A stretch of 36,251 nt of DNA from Dictyobacter arantiisoli (GTDB taxonomy: Bacteria > Chloroflexota > Ktedonobacteria > Ktedonobacterales > Ktedonobacteraceae). The translations under genes were made by a program, and so were the position numbers. The notes below the pieces were generated by a model. That model was not told where the DNA came from and ran no database searches. It saw only the letters and a program-made list of their open reading frames with translations. The stretch spans positions 1-36,251 of the forward strand of contig NZ_BIXY01000073.1 in NCBI RefSeq assembly GCF_008326305.1. The letters run 5' to 3'. Numbering within the stretch: the stretch's first letter is position 1; each line of letters begins with the position of its first letter. Of the stretch, positions 8,114 to 15,368 are shown in pieces.

Positions 8114-9838
8114 CTAGTTTCCGAGCGCTTCGAGAAGCATATCTCCCTCTTCAGGCGTCAGGCGTCCTGTCGCGATCATGCGCAGGATAGCTTCGCGTTC
8201 CTGCTCAATTTGAACTGGTGCGGAATTTGTTTTTTCTACGGTTGTTGCTGTCTCATTCTGGGCTGACAATGGTACTTCGGGTTGGACGCGCTCCAGGTTG
8301 GCCTGTGAATAAACATCCTGAGCCGTATCTGCGGCTGGGTATGCAGGAGTCTGGGGCGGTGTGGGCGGCATTGGTGGTGTGGGCGGTGTTGGTGTATAGG
8401 TTGGATGTGTAATGTGCAGGTTGCTGAATGCCTGCTCAATCGCTTCGCGGGCCCCCTGAATGCCTTCGGTAGTTGCACGCTGCGCCTCTTCAATGATGTG
8501 ATTGATACGCTCGGAGTCCATGCGCCATTCACGCTCGTTCAGACGAATATTGATGCCTGCCAGCTTTTCCCGGGCTTTCTGTAGTTTCTCCTGGTCTTCC
8601 TGCCGTCGTCTGGCATCCCTGTTTCGATGGGAGTGGCGTGCATCGAGATCCAGGTTATCTAGATCATCCAGGTCATTCAGATTATAGGGATGGTCTAAAT
8701 GTTCGAAATCACCAGAGGCGGAGGCAAAATCCGCACCCAGATCACGTCCCAGATTTCCCATTTCACGGCCAAAGTCGGCAATATCGTGGGCGAAATCTGA
8801 CCACCAGTTGCCACCTGTGCTATTGCTACTGCGTGGATCTTGTTGACCTCCCAGGTGTAGATCTTTGCCGACGAGGAGATCTAATTTTGCCGCGCCTTCG
8901 CCATAGACGAGGGTGACGCGGTTTCCTTTCTGATTGGTGACGATGGCACGACCACTGATCGCTCCACTTACCACTGCCTGGATTGTCAGATTAGCGGCAG
9001 GATCAAGTATGATACTGGCATCGTGACCGACGCGTAGATGCGAGACACTGGCAGTGGTAAAATCTGCCTGGAGCTGTAGATCGTGGCCGATATTACCGGC
9101 ATCAATCGAGCCATGGATAGCCTGCAGCGAGGCATCATTTCCTACGAAATGAACCTTGAGGGCACCTCCGAGCTCTCTCAGGACCAGATCTTTGCCCACC
9201 ATTCTGATCTCAACATCGCCCTGAATATCGCGAATACTTGCATCTTTGCCCACTTTTTCAGCTTTTAACTGGCTGACATCCTGGACCGTAAGATCTTTGC
9301 CAACGTTACTCAGGGTGACGCGGCTTTCACGCTGTCCTTTGATCGAGCAATCGCCACCAATATTTGTGCATTGCAGGACATTGAAGTCCTGAGCGTGAAA
9401 ATCTTTTCCCACACTTCCGATGGTTGCCTGCTCGCTATTCTGGAGCGTGAGATCCTTCTCTACCCGTTGTAAATCGAGGCGCACGACTTCACTGATTGAG
9501 GCATCTCCAGCAATTTTGCCTGCTGTCTGTAGCGTGGTGACATTTTTAACGGAGAGATCTCCATTGATACGCTCTACGCTTACGGTGCCCTGGATATGCT
9601 CGACATGAACATCATCCGCCTCTGTGATGCTGATATTGATGGCATAAGGAACCATCAGTGAAATGTCATCATCACCATCCTCAATCAACAATGTTTCGTC
9701 TCGTTGTTCTACTGTTTCGGGTGCGTGATCGTGACTGATTTGAATGATTGGTTGATCCCAACCCCGTACTACGACTGCGCCACTGATATCATTGATAAGA
9801 ATGCGGCTTATTCCCCTGGCATCAAATGTTTGTGTCAT
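8114..9838 (-). CDS. repeat-rich DUF4097/bactofilin-like protein with C-terminal SHOCT-like hairpin
   Basis: A 574-aa protein with no signal peptide or membrane segment. Residues about 1-330 are short beta-strand repeats of roughly 20 residues carrying the motif VGKD or VGHD (for example SVGKDFHAQD, KVGKDASIRD, MVGKDLVLRE, RVGHDASIIL), as expected of a right-handed beta-helix like DUF4097 or bactofilin folds. Then follow an Asp/Asn/Leu-rich linker near 390-410, a charged coiled coil of about 410-490, a Pro/Thr-rich linker (PTYTPTPPTPPMPP), and a C-terminal helical hairpin (REAILRMIATGRLTPEEGDM) of the SHOCT-like type seen in YvlB/LiaX proteins. It is the last gene of the operon, with AAAGGAG before the ATG. 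The function is unknown; a cytoplasmic or membrane-surface scaffold is a reasonable guess. Confidence 0.75.
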   Translation of the reverse strand: MTQTFDARGISRILINDISGAVVVRGWDQPIIQISHDHAPETVEQRDETLLIEDGDDDISLMVPYAINISITEADDVHVEHIQGTVSVERINGDLSVKNVTTLQTAGKIAGDASISEVVRLDLQRVEKDLTLQNSEQATIGSVGKDFHAQDFNVLQCTNIGGDCSIKGQRESRVTLSNVGKDLTVQDVSQLKAEKVGKDASIRDIQGDVEIRMVGKDLVLRELGGALKVHFVGNDASLQAIHGSIDAGNIGHDLQLQADFTTASVSHLRVGHDASIILDPAANLTIQAVVSGAISGRAIVTNQKGNRVTLVYGEGAAKLDLLVGKDLHLGGQQDPRSSNSTGGNWWSDFAHDIADFGREMGNLGRDLGADFASASGDFEHLDHPYNLNDLDDLDNLDLDARHSHRNRDARRRQEDQEKLQKAREKLAGINIRLNEREWRMDSERINHIIEEAQRATTEGIQGAREAIEQAFSNLHITHPTYTPTPPTPPMPPTPPQTPAYPAADTAQDVYSQANLERVQPEVPLSAQNETATTVEKTNSAPVQIEQEREAILRMIATGRLTPEEGDMLLEALGN

Positions 9839-9873
9839 TTTTTTTACTCCTTTTAATCATTAGTGTATAGGAA

Positions 9874-10248
9874 TTATTCAACAAAAACTTCCAGGCGTTC
9901 ACCCTGTTCCATATCCTGTATATCCAGCAGACGACCGGTGGCGCCCTCCTCGATTGAGCGTAAGATGTCAGACATCGCCCCTGCATCGAGTTGCGGTAAG
10001 AGATAGCCACCCAGGCGGGCGCTGAGCTTGAGCAATTGAACCGGCATACTGGCAATGATGTGTTTCTTCTGACGGCCATCATTGAGGCTGGTGGCGCGGA
10101 TGCGTAAGGTCCGTTCGCGTAGCGGTTCCACTATTTTGATCGGTTCCACATCCAGGGCATCGAAGAGTTGAGTTGCCTCGAGCGCGCTGATCCGTCTGGC
10201 CTCAACCAGCGTCAGGATACGGTCGCGTTCATCTTTTGTTAACGCCAC
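9874..10248 (-). CDS. small protein with N-terminal SHOCT-like hairpin
   Basis: A 124-aa soluble protein. Its N-terminus (TKDERDRILTLVEARRISAL, then EATQLFDAL) matches the helix-turn-helix hairpin 'E-R-x-x-I-L-x-M-V-x-x-G-x-I-(T/S)-x-E-E-A-x-x-L-(L/F)-x-A-L' found in YvlB/LiaX and related envelope-stress proteins. The rest is a mixed alpha/beta segment that I do not recognise. The start is GTG at 10248, only four bases after the stop of the DUF2089 gene, with AAAGG as ribosome-binding site, so translation is probably coupled. The same hairpin ends the large repeat protein encoded next, suggesting the two interact or were built from a shared module. Confidence 0.78.
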   Translation of the reverse strand: MALTKDERDRILTLVEARRISALEATQLFDALDVEPIKIVEPLRERTLRIRATSLNDGRQKKHIIASMPVQLLKLSARLGGYLLPQLDAGAMSDILRSIEEGATGRLLDIQDMEQGERLEVFVE

Positions 10249-10252
10249 GGGG

Positions 10253-10612
10253 TTAACCTTTCAGTTGTTTCATGGCATCTTCCACACTAATTTCTTTAGC
10301 CGCCAGTTTATCCAGTATTGCCCGCCGATCCACACGTCCATCGTACTCAGGTGTACCACCCAGGGCCGTCACAATATCATCAAGGCGGCTGCGGGCCGTA
10401 TTGTAGGCGATATTGCGTTCCGCCGCTAATTTCTGGATATTGCCACGATATTTCACAAGCTGTTCTACAAAATCGAGCTGTTCGCGGGTAAGACGCCCGA
10501 TCCAGCCCAGACTAAATTCACCCTCGATAGTAATGCCGCTGGCAGGACATTCCAGACGGGTAACGATCAATTCTTCACCGCTGACGGGATCGCGTGTAAT
10601 CAATGGATACAT
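10253..10612 (-). CDS. DUF2089 family protein
   Basis: A 119-aa protein matching the DUF2089 pattern: a short N-terminal part that is a zinc ribbon in many members (here LECPASGITIEGEF keeps only one Cys, so zinc binding is unlikely), then a helical region (LTREQLDFVEQLVKYRGNIQ, then KLAAERNIAYNTARSRLDDI) resembling a sigma-like helix-turn-helix that could bind DNA. In many bacteria DUF2089 genes sit beside SHOCT/YvlB-type genes, as here. A role as operon regulator is inferred. The ribosome-binding site GGAGA precedes the ATG. The C-terminus also carries a short acidic helical hairpin (LAAKEISVEDAMKQL) like that of its neighbours. Confidence 0.85.
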   Translation of the reverse strand: MYPLITRDPVSGEELIVTRLECPASGITIEGEFSLGWIGRLTREQLDFVEQLVKYRGNIQKLAAERNIAYNTARSRLDDIVTALGGTPEYDGRVDRRAILDKLAAKEISVEDAMKQLKG

Positions 10613-10653
10613 ACTTCTATCTCCTACTTTTTGTACAATTGATAATGAGCTTA

Positions 10654-10893
10654 TTATGCGTGTAGTTGTCCGGTTCTGTTACCGGTAAGTTGATAGGGAG
10701 TCGTTTTGGGTTCTTCCCTTCGTTCTAGATGCGAACCCACTACAACCAGGGCATGACCCAGTTGATGTACAATGCGCCTACCGAGCGTTGGTTGGATAAA
10801 GTTCTGGGCGATGTGTAGTTGCTCGCACTCCTGACGTATATCTTCAGCGCGTTGCGTTCCCTGCGTTGTGAGTAAGATTGATGGCGTATTCAT
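10654..10893 (-). CDS. 79-aa protein of unknown function, first gene of the DUF2089 operon
   Basis: The frame is open further upstream to 11073, but the ATG at 10893 is chosen because it is preceded at good distance by AGGAAGG, whereas the longer version would begin upstream of the best promoter in the region. The product (MNTPSILLTTQGTQRAEDIR onward) is soluble, with a central segment LGRRIVHQLGHALVVVGSHLE and a polar C-terminus. No family recognised. It lies 41 bases before the DUF2089 gene on the same strand, so it is probably co-transcribed. Confidence 0.6.
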   Translation of the reverse strand: MNTPSILLTTQGTQRAEDIRQECEQLHIAQNFIQPTLGRRIVHQLGHALVVVGSHLERREEPKTTPYQLTGNRTGQLHA

Positions 10894-10904
10894 GGCTGCT
10901 ATCC

Positions 10905-10928
10905 TTCCTGTCTTCCTGTCTTCCTGAC
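10905..10928 (-). repeat. three tandem 8-bp units over the ribosome-binding site of the 79-aa gene
   Basis: TTCCTGTC, TTCCTGTC and TTCCTGAC follow one another. Read on the minus strand each unit supplies AGGAA, giving three stacked Shine-Dalgarno-like sequences before the start at 10893; the one nearest the start continues into AGGAAGG. Copy number could vary by slippage. Confidence 0.75.
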
Positions 10929-11020
10929 CTGAACTGGATTGAAACGTAATACTTTGTAATTTATTTGCCAATTTATGGTAATATTTGCTGTCTGATTGAC
11001 GTTTTTTTGATGATGTGAGA

Positions 11021-11049
11021 AGAATACCACAGACTTCTTGAAAAATCAA
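11021..11049 (-). promoter_or_regulatory. promoter of the DUF2089/SHOCT operon
   Basis: On the minus strand TTGATT (-35) and TATTCT (-10) are separated by exactly 17 bases, a good housekeeping-sigma match. It would start transcription near 11014, about 120 bases before the 79-aa gene. Confidence 0.6.
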
Positions 11050-11083
11050 CCCAAAAATGGCGAATTTTTTCAATTGCTTGCAA

Positions 11084-11110
11084 AATATTTACTATTGATA
11101 TGTAAATATT
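11084..11110. promoter_or_regulatory. palindromic operator candidate between divergent operons
   Basis: AATATTTAC and GTAAATATT form a perfect 9-bp inverted repeat around nine bases. It is centred about 50 bases upstream of the -35 box of the leftward operon, where an activator would bind, and about 280 bases before the rightward ECF sigma gene. The binding protein is unknown. The remaining 250 bases to 11376 show no gene. Confidence 0.5.
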
Positions 11111-11375
11111 GCTATTTTCAGAAGCAAAGGATGTTATCGGATGGCAACAAAGAGCGGTTTGAGGGAATAGTGATGGTGTATTTGAGGAGAATTATGAAGT
11201 TGAGTGGAAATTGGTAGGATTTGTTGTTGACGGTCAGGGGGGAGATGCGTCTTAAGACAATGATACCTCTTTTTATTAAGAATGTTTTGATGATTGGTAA
11301 GAGATAGCGTGTTGATGCGAATTTGTGTCTATGAATCATCTCTGGGTATGATGGAGTATGAAGGGAGTCCGGCTC

Positions 11376-11972
11376 ATGTATCCGCATCTTCCTGATGATA
11401 TTTCTGTGGAGTGGTTGGTGCGCGAGGCGCGTGCTGGAAACCAGCAGGCGGCTGATCGCTTGTTTTATTTGTTTTATCGTAAGATCTGCCACTTTTTTCT
11501 GAGAGATCTCCACGTGAGCGTTGAGATGGCTGAAGAGTTGGTTCAGGATACATTTGAAAAGGCCTGGCGCAAGTTACCTACGTTACAGAATTGCCTGGTC
11601 TTTGAAAGTTGGCTGTATACCATTGCCAGAAATGTGGGTTTTGATCACGTACGGAAGTTGAAACGTCGGAAAGATCCGACCCCACTTGATCCTGAATTCG
11701 ATCTGGCCGATAGCTCCCCCCCGGTGGAAAGTCTTGTGCTGGCAGAGATGCATATTCGCGAGATGTGGAATGCAATGCCTCCCAGGCAACGCGAATGTTT
11801 ATATTTGTTCTATATGGAAAATCTTACAATGCTAGAGATTTCGGCGCGTTTACAGTTGGGGGCTGATACGGTCAAAGTCTATATCAGTAAGGCTCGTATG
11901 ACATTGCGAGACGGGCTGTATGCTTCAGAGGAGGACGTGAACGATGTCAAGTCAAAACGATGCAGAGCATGA
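11376..11972 (+). CDS. ECF RNA polymerase sigma factor
   Basis: A sigma-70 family factor with regions 2 (about 25-95: EMAEELVQDTFEKAWRKLPT, then FESWLYTIARNVGFDHVRKL) and 4 (about 125-180: MPPRQRECLYLFYMENLTML, then EISARLQLGADTVKVYISKA). The start at 11376 (MYPHLPDD) is preferred over the upstream ATG at 11358 because AAGGGAG lies between them at proper distance. The 3' end overlaps the next gene by 29 bases, so the two proteins are translationally coupled. By context it is controlled by the unusual ligand-binding anti-sigma factor encoded there. Its target promoters are unknown. Confidence 0.92.
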   Translation: MYPHLPDDISVEWLVREARAGNQQAADRLFYLFYRKICHFFLRDLHVSVEMAEELVQDTFEKAWRKLPTLQNCLVFESWLYTIARNVGFDHVRKLKRRKDPTPLDPEFDLADSSPPVESLVLAEMHIREMWNAMPPRQRECLYLFYMENLTMLEISARLQLGADTVKVYISKARMTLRDGLYASEEDVNDVKSKRCRA

Positions 11973-14100
11973 TCCAATGGAGGATGTGTTGATGCACGTT
12001 CTGTGCGAGCGTTGGGCTGAAAAGCTTGAGGTGACACGTGTAGAGCACTTCTCTCCGGATGAGCGCGAGGCATTTGAATTTCATATGCAGTCTTGCGAGC
12101 GTTGCCAGGATATCGTGAAGCAATATCGTGTGGTGGATAGCTATTTTTATAGTTTTATGCTCTCGGAACATATGCCGGTGGCGGCTAATGCACCATCTTT
12201 GCCCGCTGGTCTGCGCTCTCGGAGACGTATGCATCAGCTATGGGAGCGTGTGAGCGCTAGTCTGCGCTGGCAAGGTCCTCCACTGCGCCTTGTTTCCGCA
12301 TGGTGGTTGCAGGGGACTGGTTTAGTGTTGCTTGTATTGCTATTGCTGGGTGGGATACTGTTTGAGACAGAATTGGTAGATAGTCGCCTGGTTTCGGTTG
12401 GTATTGCCCTGGGTGCTCTGGCAATAACGTTACTTGTGCTGGGTTCGCGTAAGCAGCAGGAACCGGTGCGCAATGCAACCCAGCAGTGCTGGCAACAAAC
12501 ATCTGAAAAACAGAATGTATTGGCCTGGCGTGAATTGTCCCTACCTTTACCGAGCGTCCAGATAGATGTGCCAGAGCCCAGAGCGTTGCGTTCCCAGCGC
12601 CGTCGCTCACGCGCTACAACGCGACGCAATACATGGATCTGGAGTGTTGCGCTCTGCCTGATGCTGGCGATTGGTGTGATTGCTTTGGGCTGGCTCACAC
12701 CTCTGTTCCAGCCTCATACTGTGAGCGGTGGAACAGATCCAACTGGTGCTCCAGTGGGTATTAGCGTGGATGGTAGTAAGGTATTTGATACCAGTCGGCA
12801 GGATGGGGATCTGAAACGCGAGGCGGCCAGTAAGATGTTGGCCGGGGATGTGAATGGAGCACAGGAACTGTGGCGACAGGCTCTGACGCTGGATAGTAAT
12901 GATGCTGAACTTTTGATTTATCGCGAGAATCTGGTGGTGAAAGATTCAGCCAGCTCCTACTTTACGCTGGTAGTAGGTACAATCTTTTCACAGCAACATA
13001 TTGGTGGCGCTCGCGATGTCCTGCAAGGGGCATATGTCGCGCAGCAAGAATATAATGCCCGGGCCATGAAGTCAGGTGGTAAACTGCTACGTCTCATGAT
13101 CGCGGCTGCCGATGTGGATTCGTTGAGTCCAACAACGACGGCCACTCAAATAGTTCAGGCCGCACAGAAAGATCCAACCATTGTCGGCGTGATGGGCTGG
13201 TCAACCAGCCGTAGTGCGTTATCCGCATTGCAAGTGTTGAGCGCGGCACACATTCCAATGGTCTCAGCCACGGCTTCCAGTGATAGCTTGAGTGGTAAAT
13301 CGCCCTACTTTTTCCGGGTCGCCTCGACTGATACCCAACAGGCCACGCTGGCAGCTCAATATGCCAGGCAGGTACTGCATGCCAGGAGCGTTGCCCTCTT
13401 TACCGATCCCGACGATACCTATAGCAATAGTCTGGCACAGGCATTTATGCAGCACTATCAAGACAGTACACATAAGCTTGTGCATGCACCTTATATCTAT
13501 ACTATTGGGGTGCCCAGCACCGTCGAGAGTCAGATGGGTGATGTCTTAAGCCATCATCCTGATTTGATCTACTTCGCCGGTTATGTCAATGAGGCCAGCG
13601 TCGTACTCAAGCATTTGCCTGCCTGTGCGGCTGATAGTCCGCAATGTCTGCTCGTGCTCGGTGGCGATGCACTTTATGTGCAAGGAGATTATTCACTCGA
13701 CGCCTTTAAAAATTATGGTCGCTTTCGCTTTACTGCCTTTGCCTCACCGGAAGAGGCGAAGCAACAGCATCCACAATTTTTTGCCGACTACGCCAAAGAC
13801 TTTGATCCATTGGGACAATATCGCGCCGGTTTCTATGGCTATAACGCCACCGATGCCGACATCATACTTGGCTATGATGCCACCAATGTCCTGATCCAGG
13901 CCAGCGAGCGCTTACAGGGACAGGATGCGCAGGCGTTGAATTCCCAGAATCTGGCACGGATCTTACATACCATTCAGGTGAACGGCGTGAGTGGTAAGAT
14001 TAGCTTTGACAAGAATGGCAACCTGATGCGTAAAAATATTATCATCTTGCGCGGCAACGAAAATGGTCGCACCACCATCGATCATTCACTTGATGGATAA
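11944..14100 (+). CDS. anti-sigma factor fused to an extracytoplasmic ABC-type solute-binding (type I periplasmic binding) domain
   Basis: A 718-aa fusion. Residues about 15-75 are an anti-sigma zinc finger with HxxxCxxC at His47, Cys51 and Cys54 (FEFHMQSCERCQDI). Three membrane segments follow (about 120-140, 148-168, 231-255), which puts the N-terminus inside and the long C-terminus outside. Residues about 285-325 look like one tetratricopeptide-type helix pair (GDVNGAQELWRQALTLDSND). From about 330 to 715 the sequence is a branched-chain amino-acid-binding-protein-like fold: TIVGVMGWSTSRSALSALQV, HIPMVSATASSDSLS, PYFFRVASTDTQQATLAAQY and GFYGYNATDADIILGYDATN are typical strands and hinge regions. 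It overlaps the sigma gene by 29 bases. The natural reading is a one-protein receptor that senses an outside ligand and releases the sigma factor. The ligand is unknown, and no permease or ATPase genes are nearby, so it is not a transporter component. Confidence 0.9.
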   Translation: MSSQNDAEHDPMEDVLMHVLCERWAEKLEVTRVEHFSPDEREAFEFHMQSCERCQDIVKQYRVVDSYFYSFMLSEHMPVAANAPSLPAGLRSRRRMHQLWERVSASLRWQGPPLRLVSAWWLQGTGLVLLVLLLLGGILFETELVDSRLVSVGIALGALAITLLVLGSRKQQEPVRNATQQCWQQTSEKQNVLAWRELSLPLPSVQIDVPEPRALRSQRRRSRATTRRNTWIWSVALCLMLAIGVIALGWLTPLFQPHTVSGGTDPTGAPVGISVDGSKVFDTSRQDGDLKREAASKMLAGDVNGAQELWRQALTLDSNDAELLIYRENLVVKDSASSYFTLVVGTIFSQQHIGGARDVLQGAYVAQQEYNARAMKSGGKLLRLMIAAADVDSLSPTTTATQIVQAAQKDPTIVGVMGWSTSRSALSALQVLSAAHIPMVSATASSDSLSGKSPYFFRVASTDTQQATLAAQYARQVLHARSVALFTDPDDTYSNSLAQAFMQHYQDSTHKLVHAPYIYTIGVPSTVESQMGDVLSHHPDLIYFAGYVNEASVVLKHLPACAADSPQCLLVLGGDALYVQGDYSLDAFKNYGRFRFTAFASPEEAKQQHPQFFADYAKDFDPLGQYRAGFYGYNATDADIILGYDATNVLIQASERLQGQDAQALNSQNLARILHTIQVNGVSGKISFDKNGNLMRKNIIILRGNENGRTTIDHSLDG

Positions 14101-14114
14101 GATGGCTGACCAGA

Positions 14115-14163
14115 CCCTGGTTTAGTGCTTCTCTCTACTCTAGCAGTAAGCGCCGAACCAGGG
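14115..14163. terminator. terminator between convergent genes
   Basis: CCCTGGTT and AACCAGGG, extended inward by AGTGCTT/AAGCGCC pairing, flank a loop of about 18 bases; CTTGTTTTTG follows on the + strand. It serves the anti-sigma fusion gene and may also stop leftward transcription of the methyltransferase gene. Confidence 0.75.
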
Positions 14164-14181
14164 CTTGTTTTTGAGATGAAG

Positions 14182-15039
14182 TTATTGCTGGCGTCTGGCG
14201 CGGCGCTGGCGGTCAATCTCATAGAGCAGGATAGAAGTGGCATTGGCGACGTTGAGCGAGGAGGCAGAACCCGCCATCGGAATGCTGACGATAGTATCAC
14301 AAAGTTCTCGATAGGCGGCGCTCATACCCCAGGTCTCGTTGCCGACGACCAGCAGCGTCGGTCGGGTAAAATCATGCTCAGTCAGCTCATAATCCCCCTT
14401 TTCATCGCTCCCTACAATACACACATTGCCCAGTTGCTGTTTCACGGCTGCAATCCAGGGCATCAATTCTTTTTGTGAAAGCAGACGGATGATTGGGAGC
14501 GAGAAAAACGAGCCAGTAGTGGCGCTAATTGTCTCGGGATCGTAGAGGTCAACGCTATGACCGGTAATGATCATCGCATCGACGCCCAGGGCATCGCAGG
14601 AACGGATAATAGTGCCCAGATTGCCGGGACTCGCGGGACGGTCGAAGATAACGGCGCGAAAATCCTCTTTCACCAGGATACGGCCCAGATCATCATCCGG
14701 CATCGCAACCAGAGCGATCAATTCTGAGGCCTCCGCCTTATTGCTAAGCTTTTCCTGTAAAGTATAGGGTAGCTCATAGTGAATGTCCGCCTGGGAGTTG
14801 CGCAGGATATTTGTGGCCCAGTCCGAGAGCGGCTTGTCGCGTGCATACAGAAACGCGCGAATATGCCAGTTATAGTGCAGTGCCTGGTTGATCGGGCGTA
14901 CACCTTCAACAAAAAATGTCCGTTCCCGAAGCCGTTTCTCACGCTTCCGCTTCAGCGTCTCGGCATATTGAAAATCATTATTCTCCGAATATATCTGAAC
15001 GACACGAGGGCCCGTCGTCTTCTTTTTCATCTCTTGCAT
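14182..15039 (-). CDS. SpoU/TrmH family RNA 2'-O-methyltransferase
   Basis: An AdoMet-dependent RNA ribose methyltransferase of the SPOUT superfamily, 285 aa. The three signature motifs are present in order: NLGTIIRSCDALGVDAMI (motif 1, about 165-182), VVGNETWGMS (motif 2, about 238-247) and IPMAGSASSLNVANATSILL (motif 3, about 260-279), which form the knotted cofactor site. The N-terminal part (RKREKRLRERTFFVEGVRPI) is the L30e-like RNA-binding substrate domain of rRNA methyltransferases such as TsnR/RlmB types. Target nucleotide not assignable. It is transcribed alone and shares a terminator with the convergent anti-sigma fusion gene. Confidence 0.92.
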   Translation of the reverse strand: MQEMKKKTTGPRVVQIYSENNDFQYAETLKRKREKRLRERTFFVEGVRPINQALHYNWHIRAFLYARDKPLSDWATNILRNSQADIHYELPYTLQEKLSNKAEASELIALVAMPDDDLGRILVKEDFRAVIFDRPASPGNLGTIIRSCDALGVDAMIITGHSVDLYDPETISATTGSFFSLPIIRLLSQKELMPWIAAVKQQLGNVCIVGSDEKGDYELTEHDFTRPTLLVVGNETWGMSAAYRELCDTIVSIPMAGSASSLNVANATSILLYEIDRQRRARRQQ

Positions 15040-15111
15040 CTACTTTCTAGCGTTGGAATTGATCCTAATATTACACCATTGGGCATACGCTGCAAGCCCT
15101 TGATGGTGCAC

Positions 15112-15210
15112 GGGGGATGTTTTGCGGCGGGGCAAGATTGTCGTACGCGTCATGGAGCACGGGGGGATGTTTTGCGATGAGCGCGTTGGTTGTACGAGTC
15201 GCGGAGCACG
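15112..15210. repeat. two tandem imperfect 50-bp repeats
   Basis: The units begin GGGGGATGTTTTGCG (15112 and 15162) and end with ATGGAGCACG or GCGGAGCACG; a shared GTACG lies in the middle. A half-match (GATGGTGCACG) precedes the first unit. The units lie in the roughly 330-base gap between the methyltransferase start and the oxidoreductase terminator, where no gene is convincing. Confidence 0.65.
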
Positions 15211-15298
15211 GACCTGCGCTGTGCTTCGTGCCGCGCCTACGGTTTCTGGTGTTTTTTCTTTGGTTGGGGTTAAATATAAAATTTCAATATCTAAATTC

Positions 15299-15348
15299 AT
15301 AAAACCCCGTGGGCTCTATCATAATAATGAGGGCCACGAGGTTTTATG
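15299..15348 (-). terminator. terminator of the Gfo/Idh/MocA gene
   Basis: The arms ATAAAACCCCGTGGGCTCT and AGGGCCACGAGGTTTTAT pair with two mismatches around an A+T-rich loop, 20 bases past the stop of the leftward oxidoreductase gene. The A/T tails at each end would allow termination in both directions. Confidence 0.75.
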
Positions 15349-15368
15349 AACGGTGGTTGGTTAGTCGG

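Noticed and set aside
10894-11073. Longer N-terminus for the 79-aa protein
   Set aside because: It would place the start upstream of or at the promoter -10 region and includes the tandem ribosome-binding units; composition there is not protein-like.
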